DNA of 17,478 nucleotides from Methanobacteriota archaeon (GTDB lineage Archaea > Halobacteriota > Methanosarcinia > Methanosarcinales > Methanoperedenaceae): positions 1 through 17,478 of the forward strand of contig JAHIHJ010000361.1 in the NCBI GenBank assembly GCA_018899795.1, given 5' to 3'. Positions within the stretch are counted from its first letter, which is position 1; each line of letters opens with the position of its first letter. A program made the position numbers and the translations under genes. This document shows positions 7,179-15,085 of this stretch, one piece after another. Under the pieces are notes generated by a model. It saw only the letters and a list, made by a program, of their open reading frames with translations. It made no database searches and was not told the DNA's origin.

Positions 7179-8315
7179 ATGACTCAAATCAAACCTCACG
7201 GCGGAAAACTGGTCAACAGGACATTGACCGAACAAAAACGAAAAAAGATCATCGACCAGGCATCTGAATACCAGAGCGTCCCCATCAGCGTTGACCTGAT
7301 GAAGGACGTGGAGAACATCGCCTCAGGGCTGTTCAGCCCGCTTGAAGGCTTCAACAGCCGCGAGGACTACGATAGCATCCTGTACAACAAGAGGCTCTCG
7401 AACGATCTTCCCTGGACTCTGCCTATAGTGCTTGATACTGACAACAACGACATAAAAGAAGGGGACGATATACTGCTCAAGAGCGGGGAGCACATTGTGG
7501 CAGTGATGCAGGTGGATGAGAGATTCACATACGATAAAAGAGCTTTTGCAGAGCAGGTATATGGCACGAACGACGCGGCGCATCCAGGCGTGGCAAAGAC
7601 CTATTCAATGAAGGACACGCTTCTTGGAGGAAAGATAAGCCTGCTGAACGAGTCAGAAACGCCTTATTTCAAGTATGCCATGAAGCCAGTGGAGACGCGC
7701 AACCTATTCAAGGAAAAAGGATGGGAGAAGATCGTGGGATTCCAGACCCGCAACGTGGCGCACCTGGGGCATGAGTATTTGCAGAAGAGCGCGCTTACCA
7801 TGGTGGACGGGCTGTTCATCAATCCCGTGATCGGGAAGAAGAAGAAAGGCGATTTCAAGGACGAGGTAATACTTGAGAGCTACGAAGTTCTTATCGATAA
7901 TTACTTCCCAAAGGACAGGGTCGTCCTCGGCATTTTCCAGACCGAAATGAGATACGCCGGACCGCGTGAAGCTATTTTCCACGCCATCGTGCGAAAGAAC
8001 TACGGGTGCACGCATTTCATCATCGGACGTGACCACGCGGGCGTGGGGAGCTATTATCATCCGTTCGCGGCGCAGGAGATTTTCAAGGAGTTCCCCGATA
8101 TCGGCATCGAGCCCATGTTCTTTATGTCGTTTTTCCACTGCCACAAGTGCGGAGGGATAACGAATGATAAGGTGTGCCCGCATACTGACAGGATAGACTT
8201 CTCAGGAACGAAGATGAGGCAGATGATTGAAGCGGGGAAGAGACCGCCTGCGGATTCCATGAGACCTGAGGTGGCGGATGTTATATTGAAGTCGGGGAAG
8301 CCGTTTGTAAAATAA
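7179..8315 (+). CDS. sat: Sulfate adenylyltransferase (ATP sulfurylase)
   Basis: Converts sulfate and ATP to adenosine 5'-phosphosulfate and pyrophosphate, the first step of sulfate activation. The 378-residue length fits the archaeal/bacterial single-domain Sat. Visible features: FSPLEGF (52-58); the nucleotide-binding motif QTRNVAHLGH (189-198), the family's QxRNPxHxxH with Val in place of Pro; GRDHAGVG (283-290); and a likely zinc site with C321, C324, C333 and H335 (HCHKCGGITNDKVCPH). The ATG at 7179 is the natural start for the family. No APS kinase, APS reductase or sulfate transporter gene is nearby, so whether it serves assimilation or another sulfate route cannot be told. The gene is monocistronic and convergent with truD. 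Confidence 0.95.
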   Translation: MTQIKPHGGKLVNRTLTEQKRKKIIDQASEYQSVPISVDLMKDVENIASGLFSPLEGFNSREDYDSILYNKRLSNDLPWTLPIVLDTDNNDIKEGDDILLKSGEHIVAVMQVDERFTYDKRAFAEQVYGTNDAAHPGVAKTYSMKDTLLGGKISLLNESETPYFKYAMKPVETRNLFKEKGWEKIVGFQTRNVAHLGHEYLQKSALTMVDGLFINPVIGKKKKGDFKDEVILESYEVLIDNYFPKDRVVLGIFQTEMRYAGPREAIFHAIVRKNYGCTHFIIGRDHAGVGSYYHPFAAQEIFKEFPDIGIEPMFFMSFFHCHKCGGITNDKVCPHTDRIDFSGTKMRQMIEAGKRPPADSMRPEVADVILKSGKPFVK

Positions 8316-8317
8316 TA

Positions 8318-8336
8318 TGTAATACATTGTATTACA
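8318..8336 (+). terminator. Perfect palindrome just after sat
   Basis: TGTAATACA, one T, then TGTATTACA: a perfect 9-bp inverted repeat beginning 3 nt after the sat stop codon. It may act as a transcript-end hairpin or as a binding site. No T-run follows, so classical termination is uncertain. Confidence 0.35.
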
Positions 8337-8338
8337 CC

Positions 8339-8400
8339 ACTTTGCGCTCTTTGCGTGCTTTGCGGTGTTTGATTATATTCACCGCAGATGGCGCAAAGAT
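8339..8400 (+). repeat. Dispersed CTTTGCG repeat forming a hairpin
   Basis: Tandem CTTTGCG units (ACTTTGCGCT, CTTTGCGTG, CTTTGCGGTG) are followed after 12 nt by an imperfect reverse complement at 8380-8398. The arms 8349-8367 and 8380-8398 pair over 19 bp with four mismatches. It sits between the convergent sat and truD genes. Repeats of this type are common in intergenic DNA of many archaea and bacteria. Confidence 0.65.
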
Positions 8401-8430
8401 TAGTTCAAAACATTCAGTTCTCAACTATAA

Positions 8431-9744
8431 TTATGAAGGAATCGCCTGCCCCTTCATATACTCCCTCAAAACCACCGTAGCATAACTCCCCTTGGGAAGC
8501 GTGAAATCCAGTACGACCTTTGTTTTCCCTGCATTAACCTCATCCTCCATGACCGAGAATTCCGGCTTTACGATCAGCAATATCTCCCTGCGAAGCCCTT
8601 TTGACGCTATTTCAGGCATTCCCGGAACTTTAAAGCCTTCGGTGTCAATGTTCATCTCCCTGATGACCTCCCTCTCTATCTCTCCCTGCCTTCCCTCTGA
8701 AAACTGTGTATCATACCCCACAAGCGGCGCAGTGACGAAAGCGCGCCCCCTGTTGATGAGGTTGTTTATTCCGTCAAGGTTGTCAACCGTGACCTTCTGA
8801 AGCCGCGATGTATCAGGCATCCCAACCTCATTCTTGAAGCACACCACATCCCCGTCGTAAGCCTCATTTATCGACAATCCTGCCGCGATGCGCCTGCTCA
8901 GGATAATATTGAAGATATATGATTGATACGCATGCAGGAACATCTTTTGAAGGTTCGGGGACAGCACCCTGAACGCCCCTGCGTGATCATCGGGATGCTC
9001 GATCAGGTAATTCATCATCGCCCTTTCGAACTGGAGCCGAAGATGGTACATCTTCAAGCCCGCCTTAAAATCCCCGGTATCCTGAACATACTTCCTGGCT
9101 TGCTGGATATCTTCGTTCTCATCAGGGAATGGTCTTGCGATATACGTGAGCGCAGCCTCTTTAATATCCCCCTTCAAAATTGCTTCACCCACCACATGGG
9201 TAACCGGTCTGTTCTCCCCGAACCTCTGCACACCGAAGAAATCCGGCGCGCCCTTCTCTAATTCTTTGGTTATGGCTTTCACTCTTTCAAGCGTTTCATC
9301 CACAGGGAGAGCGATATCCCTTATCGTTATCTTAAAACGGTTGCCCCACAGGTCTCCAAGACTTATCTTCTTGTTCGAGCGCCCGACCGGAGTAAGTTCC
9401 ACATCCTTCAGCCTTACGCGCGCCAATTCCTCAGCGCTCATATCCCAGATGCTTATCTTCTGTTTCGTGAGGGCGCGCTTATCCTTCGTACCAGCCCAGC
9501 CGAACCTGTCCTGGCTCACCCTCAGTATCCGCGAGAGTTCCCGCATCAGGCGATGTGTGTCCCAGTTCCGTTTTGTAAGCTCTACGATAAGATAATTCCC
9601 GTTCGTGGTCTCCACCCTGTTCGTGATCTCCTCTACCGCAAAGTCATCGACCAGCTGCCGTATCCTGCCTCCGGTTCCCGGACTCCCGGAATAATATGAA
9701 AATATGCCTATTTCATTATCTCTAATGACAATTCCCCTGTAATT
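8431..9744 (-). CDS. truD: tRNA pseudouridine synthase TruD, 5' end anomalous
   Basis: Archaeal TruD, which makes pseudouridine at position 13 of tRNA. The catalytic motif is AGTKDKRALTKQ (the Asp is the nucleophile), followed by the family segment QRFGENRPVTHVVGEAIL. The first standard start codon in frame is GTG at 9615, but the conserved family N-terminus (IGIFSYYSGSPGTGG and RIRQLVDDFAVEEI) is encoded upstream of it in the same frame, which stays open to 9744. No ATG, GTG or TTG occurs in that stretch. An ATG at 9748 sits at the right distance from a TATA-like box but is one frame off and reaches TAG after eight codons. I therefore infer a 1-nt indel between about 9719 and 9748, real or a sequencing error, or a non-standard start. 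Coordinates give the open frame. Confidence 0.88.
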   Translation of the reverse strand, partial: NYRGIVIRDNEIGIFSYYSGSPGTGGRIRQLVDDFAVEEITNRVETTNGNYLIVELTKRNWDTHRLMRELSRILRVSQDRFGWAGTKDKRALTKQKISIWDMSAEELARVRLKDVELTPVGRSNKKISLGDLWGNRFKITIRDIALPVDETLERVKAITKELEKGAPDFFGVQRFGENRPVTHVVGEAILKGDIKEAALTYIARPFPDENEDIQQARKYVQDTGDFKAGLKMYHLRLQFERAMMNYLIEHPDDHAGAFRVLSPNLQKMFLHAYQSYIFNIILSRRIAAGLSINEAYDGDVVCFKNEVGMPDTSRLQKVTVDNLDGINNLINRGRAFVTAPLVGYDTQFSEGRQGEIEREVIREMNIDTEGFKVPGMPEIASKGLRREILLIVKPEFSVMEDEVNAGKTKVVLDFTLPKGSYATVVLREYMKGQAIPS

Positions 9745-9753
9745 TCATACAGG
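9736..9753. promoter_or_regulatory. Inverted repeat over the presumed truD start
   Basis: CCTGTA and TACAGG flank a 6-nt centre (ATTTCA on the plus strand). The dyad covers the ATG at 9748 on the minus strand. It could be a hairpin in the mRNA start or a repressor site. Confidence 0.25.
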
Positions 9754-9770
9754 TAATATGGCTGGTATGT

Positions 9771-9780
9771 AATTTAAAAT
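9771..9780 (-). promoter_or_regulatory. TATA box candidate of truD
   Basis: On the minus strand ATTTTAAATT is centred about 27 nt upstream of the ATG at 9748, predicting a leaderless transcript that starts at that ATG. Confidence 0.35.
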
Positions 9781-9788
9781 AGCGGTCG

Positions 9789-10532
9789 TTACACCTGTTC
9801 TCTCAACACGAATACAAGATTTATGTGCCTGTTATCTTTTATCACAGGAGAGCACTTTATGGTCATATTAAGCCTGAGCCCGTGCTTGTTAACACTGACA
9901 AGGTTCCCCTTCCATTCATGTTTTGTATCCTGGATCAGGCTGTCTTTATCAAGCATAAGGTTACTTTCCTGATGTTTGATGGCGCTGATATGCATTCTTG
10001 AAATTTCATCCTTCGAAAATCCGTATTTTTTTTCAAAGGCAGGATTTGCATACTTGATGTCCCCGCTCATGTTCGTTATTATCACGCAGTCGTCCATGCT
10101 GTCAAGAGCAGAACTGAATATAAGAAGCCTCTGCCGTTCTTCCACCAGGTTATCATGGAATTGCTTTACACGCAGCAGCGATTTTACCCTTGCGTTGAGT
10201 TCATACATATCCACGGGCTTGCTTAAGAAATCATCCGCCCCTGCCTCGATAGCCTTTATCCGGTCTTCTTTCTCCTTAAGGGCTGTAACCATTACGATCG
10301 GTATTGACATTGTCGCGGGACTGCTTTTCAGATTCTTGCACACTGCGTAGCCGTTCATATTGGGCATCATTACATCAAGAAGAATAATGTCTGGAAATGT
10401 TTTTTCCACTTTTATTAAAGCTTCGGTTCCGCTCATCGCAGTAACAACATCGTAATCCTTGGAAAGGATCCCTTCCATAAGTTCAACGTTCAACTGCTCA
10501 TCGTCCACCACAAGGATCTTTGATTTACTCAT
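9789..10532 (-). CDS. Response regulator with REC and PAS domains
   Basis: A 247-residue signalling protein. Residues 1-120 are a receiver domain: acidic pair D10-D11, phosphoacceptor D53 in [12 protein letters not shown]83 and K105 in DDFLSKPVD. Residues from about 130 to 240 form a PAS sensor domain ([20 protein letters not shown], then [16 protein letters not shown]). No DNA-binding or enzymatic output domain follows, so the output is probably protein-protein contact. It starts 4 nt after the stop of the upstream receiver-only gene, so the two form an operon. No histidine kinase is in the window. The ligand of the PAS domain cannot be told from the sequence. Confidence 0.93.
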   Translation of the reverse strand: MSKSKILVVDDEQLNVELMEGILSKDYDVVTAMSGTEALIKVEKTFPDIILLDVMMPNMNGYAVCKNLKSSPATMSIPIVMVTALKEKEDRIKAIEAGADDFLSKPVDMYELNARVKSLLRVKQFHDNLVEERQRLLIFSSALDSMDDCVIITNMSGDIKYANPAFEKKYGFSKDEISRMHISAIKHQESNLMLDKDSLIQDTKHEWKGNLVSVNKHGLRLNMTIKCSPVIKDNRHINLVFVLREQV

Positions 10533-10536
10533 TCGG

Positions 10537-10899
10537 TTACTTCCCGTATTTTTCCATTTTTGTTATGAACTGATGGACGTCCAGAGGTTTGGAAATGTAA
10601 TCGTTAAATCCTGCCTTAAGCAGTCTTTCCTTGTCTCCAGCCATCGCGAATGCTGTCAGTGCAACAACAGGGACGTTCTTATAAGCGGGTCTGCTTTTTA
10701 TGATCTTGGTCGCCTCAACCCCGTCAATGCCTGGTAAAGCTATATCCATAAGTATCAGGTCGTAGGAGGATTTTTCGGTTATCTTAATGGCTTTTTCTCC
10801 ATCGTCAACCGTATCGACAGTGAAACCTTGAGATCGGAGTATCTCAAGTATCAGTTCCATATTCAGGGGATTATCTTCAACAACCAGTACTTTTACCAT
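10537..10899 (-). CDS. Single-domain response regulator (REC only)
   Basis: A 120-residue CheY/DivK-like receiver protein. It shows E8-D9, phosphoacceptor D52 in [16 protein letters not shown]82 in VVALTAFAM and K104 in YISKPLD, a complete set of phosphorylation-site residues. I chose the ATG at 10899 ([10 protein letters not shown]), because the receiver fold begins there; an upstream in-frame start at 10971 would lie above the TATA box. It is first in a two-gene operon with the REC-PAS protein. With no output domain, it probably works as a phosphate shuttle or by binding a partner. Confidence 0.92.
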   Translation of the reverse strand: MVKVLVVEDNPLNMELILEILRSQGFTVDTVDDGEKAIKITEKSSYDLILMDIALPGIDGVEATKIIKSRPAYKNVPVVALTAFAMAGDKERLLKAGFNDYISKPLDVHQFITKMEKYGK

Positions 10900-10934
10900 T
10901 TTAAAATCATCATTGTAATTATTAGTATGAGGTG

Positions 10935-10944
10935 TTATATAAAG
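10935..10944 (-). promoter_or_regulatory. TATA box of the response-regulator operon
   Basis: CTTTATATAA on the minus strand, centred about 40 nt before the ATG at 10899, which predicts a leader of about 15 nt. It also argues against the longer start at 10971. Confidence 0.5.
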
Positions 10945-10972
10945 TTGTCCTTCAATATTATTTACAGCCAAT

Positions 10973-10981
10973 GTTTATATG
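10973..10981 (+). promoter_or_regulatory. TATA box of truA, flanked by GCCAAT direct repeats
   Basis: GTTTATATG is centred about 27 nt before the truA ATG, predicting a leaderless mRNA. GCCAAT occurs at 10967-10972 and again at 10989-10994, exactly 22 bp apart, on either side of the box. That spacing would put both copies on one face of the helix, but chance is possible. Confidence 0.4.
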
Positions 10982-11003
10982 TTCATGAGCCAATTTAAAC
11001 CAA

Positions 11004-11813
11004 ATGCGGATCGCTCTGAAAGTCGCTTATATTGGAACGGATTATCATGGTTTCCAGGTACAGCCGGACGTCAATACCATAGAGGGTGAGCTCTTCAGGG
11101 CTCTTAAGGAATTGAACATTATAAATAATCCTCATGAAGCGAACTATATCGCTGCCGGTCGTACAGACAGGGGAGTACATGCGCTCGGGCAGGTCATAGC
11201 GTTCGATACTGATAACCCTGATATGGTAATTCCCATGGCAGTGAACAGCAAGCTTCCCCCAACGATATGGATATGGGCAAGCGCCCGCATGCCGGATGAG
11301 TTTGACCCAAGGCGCGATGCGATAAGTCGCGAATACAGGTATATCATGTGCGGACAGTACGATATATCACTTTTGCGGAGTGCTTCCAGGCTGTTAAAGG
11401 GTGTGCATGATTTTGCCAATTTTTCGACTCCTGACGGGGACAGGAGCAGCATATCAATGGTCCAATCCATCAATGTAAGGGTGGAAAGGGAATTCATGAT
11501 ATTAGATATACAGGCAAACCATTTTGTCTGGCATATGGTGAGAAAGATCGCAACAGCGCTGAAAATGGTAGGAAGCGGTGCGCGCGACCTGGCATGGCTT
11601 GAACAGATGCTATCTCCCGGAGAATATATTGAAGGGCTGGAGCCTGCTCCGCCGTATGGTCTCATCTTCAAGGACGTGGAATACCGCAACATGATATGGT
11701 GTGAAGACGCATACGCGAAAAAAACCATCATAGGGAAGCTCGATAAGGAGTTCTTATGGCACGGGGTCATGGCTGAGATGCTAAGAGATCTTAAAGAAAA
11801 CCTGGCAGCATAG
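11004..11813 (+). CDS. truA: tRNA pseudouridine synthase TruA
   Basis: Makes pseudouridine in the anticodon stem-loop region (positions 38-40) of tRNA. The sequence starts with the family pattern LKVAYIGTDYHGFQVQPD; the catalytic Asp is D55 in AAGRTDRGVHALGQ. Later family segments include SREYRYIM and NHFVWHMVRKIATALKMVG. The length of 269 residues is normal. It is transcribed from its own TATA box, divergently from the response-regulator operon. trmG10 starts 3 nt after its stop, so truA and trmG10 are co-transcribed, joining two tRNA-modification functions. Confidence 0.95.
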   Translation: MRIALKVAYIGTDYHGFQVQPDVNTIEGELFRALKELNIINNPHEANYIAAGRTDRGVHALGQVIAFDTDNPDMVIPMAVNSKLPPTIWIWASARMPDEFDPRRDAISREYRYIMCGQYDISLLRSASRLLKGVHDFANFSTPDGDRSSISMVQSINVRVEREFMILDIQANHFVWHMVRKIATALKMVGSGARDLAWLEQMLSPGEYIEGLEPAPPYGLIFKDVEYRNMIWCEDAYAKKTIIGKLDKEFLWHGVMAEMLRDLKENLAA

Positions 11814-11816
11814 ATC

Positions 11817-12827
11817 ATGTTGATCGCATTTGAATTGTCGGGTGAACACAGTACTCTTCCCGGATCCGAAGTGCTCGCATGTCTTGAGTCTGAGTGTGCT
11901 GATTTTAGCGTCGTTCTCAGGCTTGACGGGTGTCTTATGATCGAGATACGAAAAGACGCATGTGAAATAGCAGATATCCTTGCAGAAAAACTCTCCATGA
12001 CACATTATATAACTGAAGTTCTCGGGATAGGCGGGGCGAGTGAGGAAGATGTTTTGGATACTGTGGAAAAAGCAGGTTTTGAAATTAAAGGTACCTACAG
12101 CATACGGGTCAAAAAGATAAGGGAATATTCCACAATAGACACGGGATTGATGGAGAAGCGCATTGGCGGGATCTTCTTTCAAAGAGGTGATCGTGCAGAC
12201 CTGAAAAATCCCGAAGTGCAGTTAAGGGTACTGCTTACGGAGGATAAAAGCATCTTCGGACGCATAATGTATTCAATTGACCGCAGTGCTTTCGAGGCGA
12301 GAAAACCCCATTATAAGCCTTTCTTTTACCCTGGCGTGATGATGCCCAGGGCGGCGCGGGCTCTTGTGAACATCGCAAAACCGGAAATAAACCTGCTTGA
12401 CCCGTTCTGCGGAACAGGCGGTATCCTGGTCGAAGCTGGACTTATTGGGATCATGGTCATTGGCGGCGATATGCAGCGTAAGCTGCTTCTTGGCGCTAAA
12501 ATGAACCTTGACCACTACAAAATCGATCATTCATTGATGTACCAGGATGCATGCGGCATGGCGCTTCGTGACGAGAGCGTGGATGCCGTGGTCACTGACC
12601 CGCCTTACGGCAGGTCAGCGGCGATAAAAGCAGAATCACTTGAGCACATGCTCACCGGTTCCCTGAGAGAGATATACCGCGTGCTGAAAACGGGAAAAAG
12701 AGCCGTATTTATTTCTGAGCGGGATGTAGAGGCGCTGGCAAAGGATGCGGGTTTCAGGGTTGTGCAGAGCCATCTGCAAAGGGTTCATAAAAGCCTGACA
12801 AGAAGGATAACCGTTCTTGAAAAATGA
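11817..12827 (+). CDS. tRNA (guanine10-N2)-methyltransferase, Trm-G10 family
   Basis: A 336-residue S-adenosylmethionine-dependent RNA methyltransferase. The N-terminal half carries the THUMP-type RNA-binding region; the C-terminal half is a Rossmann-fold methylase with motif I LLDPFCGTGGILVEAG (residues 193-208) and catalytic motif IV TDPPYG (260-265), typical of N2-guanine methylation. The segment RKPHYKPFFYPGVMMPRAAR before motif I is shared with the archaeal TrmG10/Trm11 group. Known members make N2-methyl or N2,N2-dimethyl G10 in tRNA; which product forms here cannot be told. The ATG lies 3 nt after the truA stop without an evident ribosome-binding site, so coupled translation is likely. 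It converges on the DUF169 gene. Confidence 0.9.
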   Translation: MLIAFELSGEHSTLPGSEVLACLESECADFSVVLRLDGCLMIEIRKDACEIADILAEKLSMTHYITEVLGIGGASEEDVLDTVEKAGFEIKGTYSIRVKKIREYSTIDTGLMEKRIGGIFFQRGDRADLKNPEVQLRVLLTEDKSIFGRIMYSIDRSAFEARKPHYKPFFYPGVMMPRAARALVNIAKPEINLLDPFCGTGGILVEAGLIGIMVIGGDMQRKLLLGAKMNLDHYKIDHSLMYQDACGMALRDESVDAVVTDPPYGRSAAIKAESLEHMLTGSLREIYRVLKTGKRAVFISERDVEALAKDAGFRVVQSHLQRVHKSLTRRITVLEK

Positions 12828-12875
12828 AACTGTATTTAAATCCCTTCCTCGATTTCATAAGAAAAGTATCTATTA

Positions 12876-13886
12876 TTAGGATTTCCGCTTTACCTTCTCC
12901 ACTTCCTTCAATATCGTATCAATACCCCCCTTAACAAGCGCCTCGAACCTCTCCCCTCTCATACATGCCCTGTTCAAGCTCTCTCCGAGTTCTATCGGGA
13001 TCGCTATATCCACCCAGTTATCGCGCGCCCTGTGAAGCACAGGCGACTGGAGGAATTCATACGCTTTCTCGTTCACTTTTGAAGCGGTCTCGCTGTCCTT
13101 GAATTTTACAGGCACATGCATCGTAAGCGATGTGATCTTACCATCACTGCTTTTTGGTGTGTAGAGCCGCACTATCTCTTCACCGAAGCGCCCGAAGAAC
13201 TGGTCTGTGCCTTTCCCGAAACCAACTTTTTCGATGGCAGCAACCGCGCCTGCTGGTATGTCATCCATAATGCAGCCGCACAGCGCATTCGTTATTTCTT
13301 TCTCTTGGGTGCTGTCGGAAATGCGGATAAAATCATCAAGCGGGAACCCCATAACCATCTCGTCGTCCCTGTAACCGGAGAACATGCGCGCTCCATTGCA
13401 CAGAAGCGACAGGTTCACTTTTTTCTCCATATACGGTATAGCAGTACACTCGCCGCACACCGCGAACTCGCCTTTGAATTTAACCTCTACTGGTTGTTTA
13501 TCATGCAACTGGGCAAGTATTGTCGATACGCGCATGAGTTTCCTCGGCGTCCCGACGATCACTACCACATCCGGTTTTTTCTCTGTTTTTTCAAGCGGTG
13601 AGATGCTCACCAGTTTCGTGTTAGCAGGTTTTATCCTTGGATATACATCCCCGTATGATGGTTCAGTGAAGCCAAGCGCCAGTTCACCGCTCGTGCATGT
13701 AAGTTCTTCCACGCCGAACACAAAGCTCTCCCCGTACATCGCGCTTCTCCTGACCATTTCGCAAAAACGCATGGGCTGTTTGTTCGTTTTTTGTTCTGAG
13801 TCGTCAGTTATGATCCTCACTGAAACAGGTGATGACGGCAGTTCGAAAAATTTTCTGAATTTGGATGAATTTTCTGAATATTTCAT
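12876..13886 (-). CDS. DUF169 (COG2043) family protein with extra C-terminal region
   Basis: A 336-residue protein of unknown function. Residues 15-235 match DUF169: LPSSPVSVRI (16-25), RFCEMVRRSAMYGESF (40-55), ELTCTSGELALGF (61-73), FAVCGECTAIPY (141-152) and LLCNGARMFSGYRDDEMVMG (161-180). Cysteines C42, C64, C144, C147, C163, C203 and C205 could bind a metal or cluster, or take part in redox chemistry. Residues 236-336 form a further region (MHVPVKFKDSE, then VDIAIPIELGESLNRAC) that I do not recognise. The gene starts 9 nt after the SepCysS stop and is the last of a three-gene cluster, so a role in sulfur delivery or tRNA-dependent cysteine synthesis is a reasonable guess, no more. Confidence 0.85.
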   Translation of the reverse strand: MKYSENSSKFRKFFELPSSPVSVRIITDDSEQKTNKQPMRFCEMVRRSAMYGESFVFGVEELTCTSGELALGFTEPSYGDVYPRIKPANTKLVSISPLEKTEKKPDVVVIVGTPRKLMRVSTILAQLHDKQPVEVKFKGEFAVCGECTAIPYMEKKVNLSLLCNGARMFSGYRDDEMVMGFPLDDFIRISDSTQEKEITNALCGCIMDDIPAGAVAAIEKVGFGKGTDQFFGRFGEEIVRLYTPKSSDGKITSLTMHVPVKFKDSETASKVNEKAYEFLQSPVLHRARDNWVDIAIPIELGESLNRACMRGERFEALVKGGIDTILKEVEKVKRKS

Positions 13887-13895
13887 TTTTAATTC

Positions 13896-15083
13896 CTAAT
13901 CCTCTACTTTTATCCCATTCGTGCGTGCAATATCTTTGAAAGCCTCAGCGACGTATTTCACCTGTTCCCATTTCAGCCCATAGGTATTTATCTTGAAATT
14001 CTTGCTCATGCCGGGATGAAGCCCGATGATCTTACGCTTCTTCAGTTCATGGTACAGGAAATAACCTCTGCGCTTATCCTTCTCTGCTATCTCGTGCAGT
14101 ACCAGGCTTTCAAAATTCATAAGCGTGTGCTGCTTGGGTTTGACTCCCATCTGATGGAACCTGTCTATCTTCTCTAGCTCCCCGACAAAATACTGTGCTT
14201 TTTTTACCTCTTCGTCCCAGAGTTTCACTCGTTCCACAACAGCAGGGAACGAAGCCATGAGCGTGGCAACAGGTGCTCCGAAAACAGGAGAGCAGCCGAA
14301 CAATGCAACTTCTTTTTTCGTGAATCCCCTGCCGCTCCAGTCGCCGCGAATGGTTGATTTATTAAAGACCTTGTTCGTCCATTCGAATGTGGTCGCAAGT
14401 ATTCCCATGGGAGCAGAAGCCGCCCAGCTCTTGTGTCCTGAGCCGCACAGGAAATCAACATGTAATTTTTTACCGTCAACAGGCATGATGCCGGATGAAT
14501 ATGCTGTATTTAACAGGAAAGGGACACCGTATTCCTTGCATATGCGCCCGACTTTTTCAGCATCAGCCACATTACCGTACCTGTAATCCACATGCGTAAG
14601 AACTGCCATCGAAGGAAGTTTTCCTGTTTTCTGCTCTACTTCCTCGAATTTCCTGGCATATCCTTCGATGTCTATCTCAAATGTGGGGTAGCCGTTGTGC
14701 GGCACTTCGACAACGTTCAGTCTATTCGCTTCTGCTGCAAGATATGAAGTGTAATGCGCAAGTGAGTCGATCACAACAGTATCGCCGGGTTCGCATACCA
14801 TGTGCATTACAGCCCATTTCGCGTGCCTGCACCCTGCCGTGAACCGCACTTCGTCCATGTTCAGGAACTCAGCGATGTCCTGCGTCAGGTCATGGACAGG
14901 CGGGTTTTCCACGAGATCAACCCTTGACTCAAAGCAATAATCGCAAACAGAATAACCGTCCCCGAACTCAAGCAGGGCTTTTCTTGCTTCTGCTGTCAGC
15001 ACGCCTCCGCGCTGTATGGGGTGCACGTTCACGTATGTCTCTGAAACACCGCGTGTAACGTTCTTGTATTTTTTAGTGTCCAT
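13896..15083 (-). CDS. pscS: Sep-tRNA:Cys-tRNA synthase (SepCysS)
   Basis: A pyridoxal-phosphate enzyme that converts O-phosphoseryl-tRNA(Cys) to cysteinyl-tRNA(Cys), the indirect cysteine route of methanogens and relatives. 395 residues. Family marks: RGGVLTAEARKALLEFGDGY (25-44), the catalytic cysteine pair C47 and C50 in YSVCDYCFE, the PLP lysine K218 in SGHKSWAASAP, and the third conserved cysteine C264 in LFGCSPVFGAP. All three cysteines known to handle the persulfide sulfur are present, so the enzyme should be active. The gene follows a thioredoxin-like gene by 2 nt and precedes the DUF169 gene by 9 nt. The partner enzyme SepRS is not in the window. Confidence 0.95.
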   Translation of the reverse strand: MDTKKYKNVTRGVSETYVNVHPIQRGGVLTAEARKALLEFGDGYSVCDYCFESRVDLVENPPVHDLTQDIAEFLNMDEVRFTAGCRHAKWAVMHMVCEPGDTVVIDSLAHYTSYLAAEANRLNVVEVPHNGYPTFEIDIEGYARKFEEVEQKTGKLPSMAVLTHVDYRYGNVADAEKVGRICKEYGVPFLLNTAYSSGIMPVDGKKLHVDFLCGSGHKSWAASAPMGILATTFEWTNKVFNKSTIRGDWSGRGFTKKEVALFGCSPVFGAPVATLMASFPAVVERVKLWDEEVKKAQYFVGELEKIDRFHQMGVKPKQHTLMNFESLVLHEIAEKDKRRGYFLYHELKKRKIIGLHPGMSKNFKINTYGLKWEQVKYVAEAFKDIARTNGIKVED

Positions 15084-15085
15084 GC

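Noticed and set aside
7704..8183. 159-codon minus-strand frame opposite sat
   Set aside because: Sat is certain in the plus strand; the antisense product resembles no protein.
9146..9595. 149-codon plus-strand frame opposite truD
   Set aside because: TruD catalytic and family motifs are on the minus strand; this frame has no family features.
11144..11998. Long 284-codon minus-strand open frame opposite truA
   Set aside because: Ser- and Ile-rich translation with no family resemblance, exactly opposite a certain truA and the start of trmG10; a shadow frame.
13384..13899. 171-codon plus-strand frame opposite the DUF169 gene
   Set aside because: Low-complexity Ser-rich translation, complementary to a recognised protein-coding gene.
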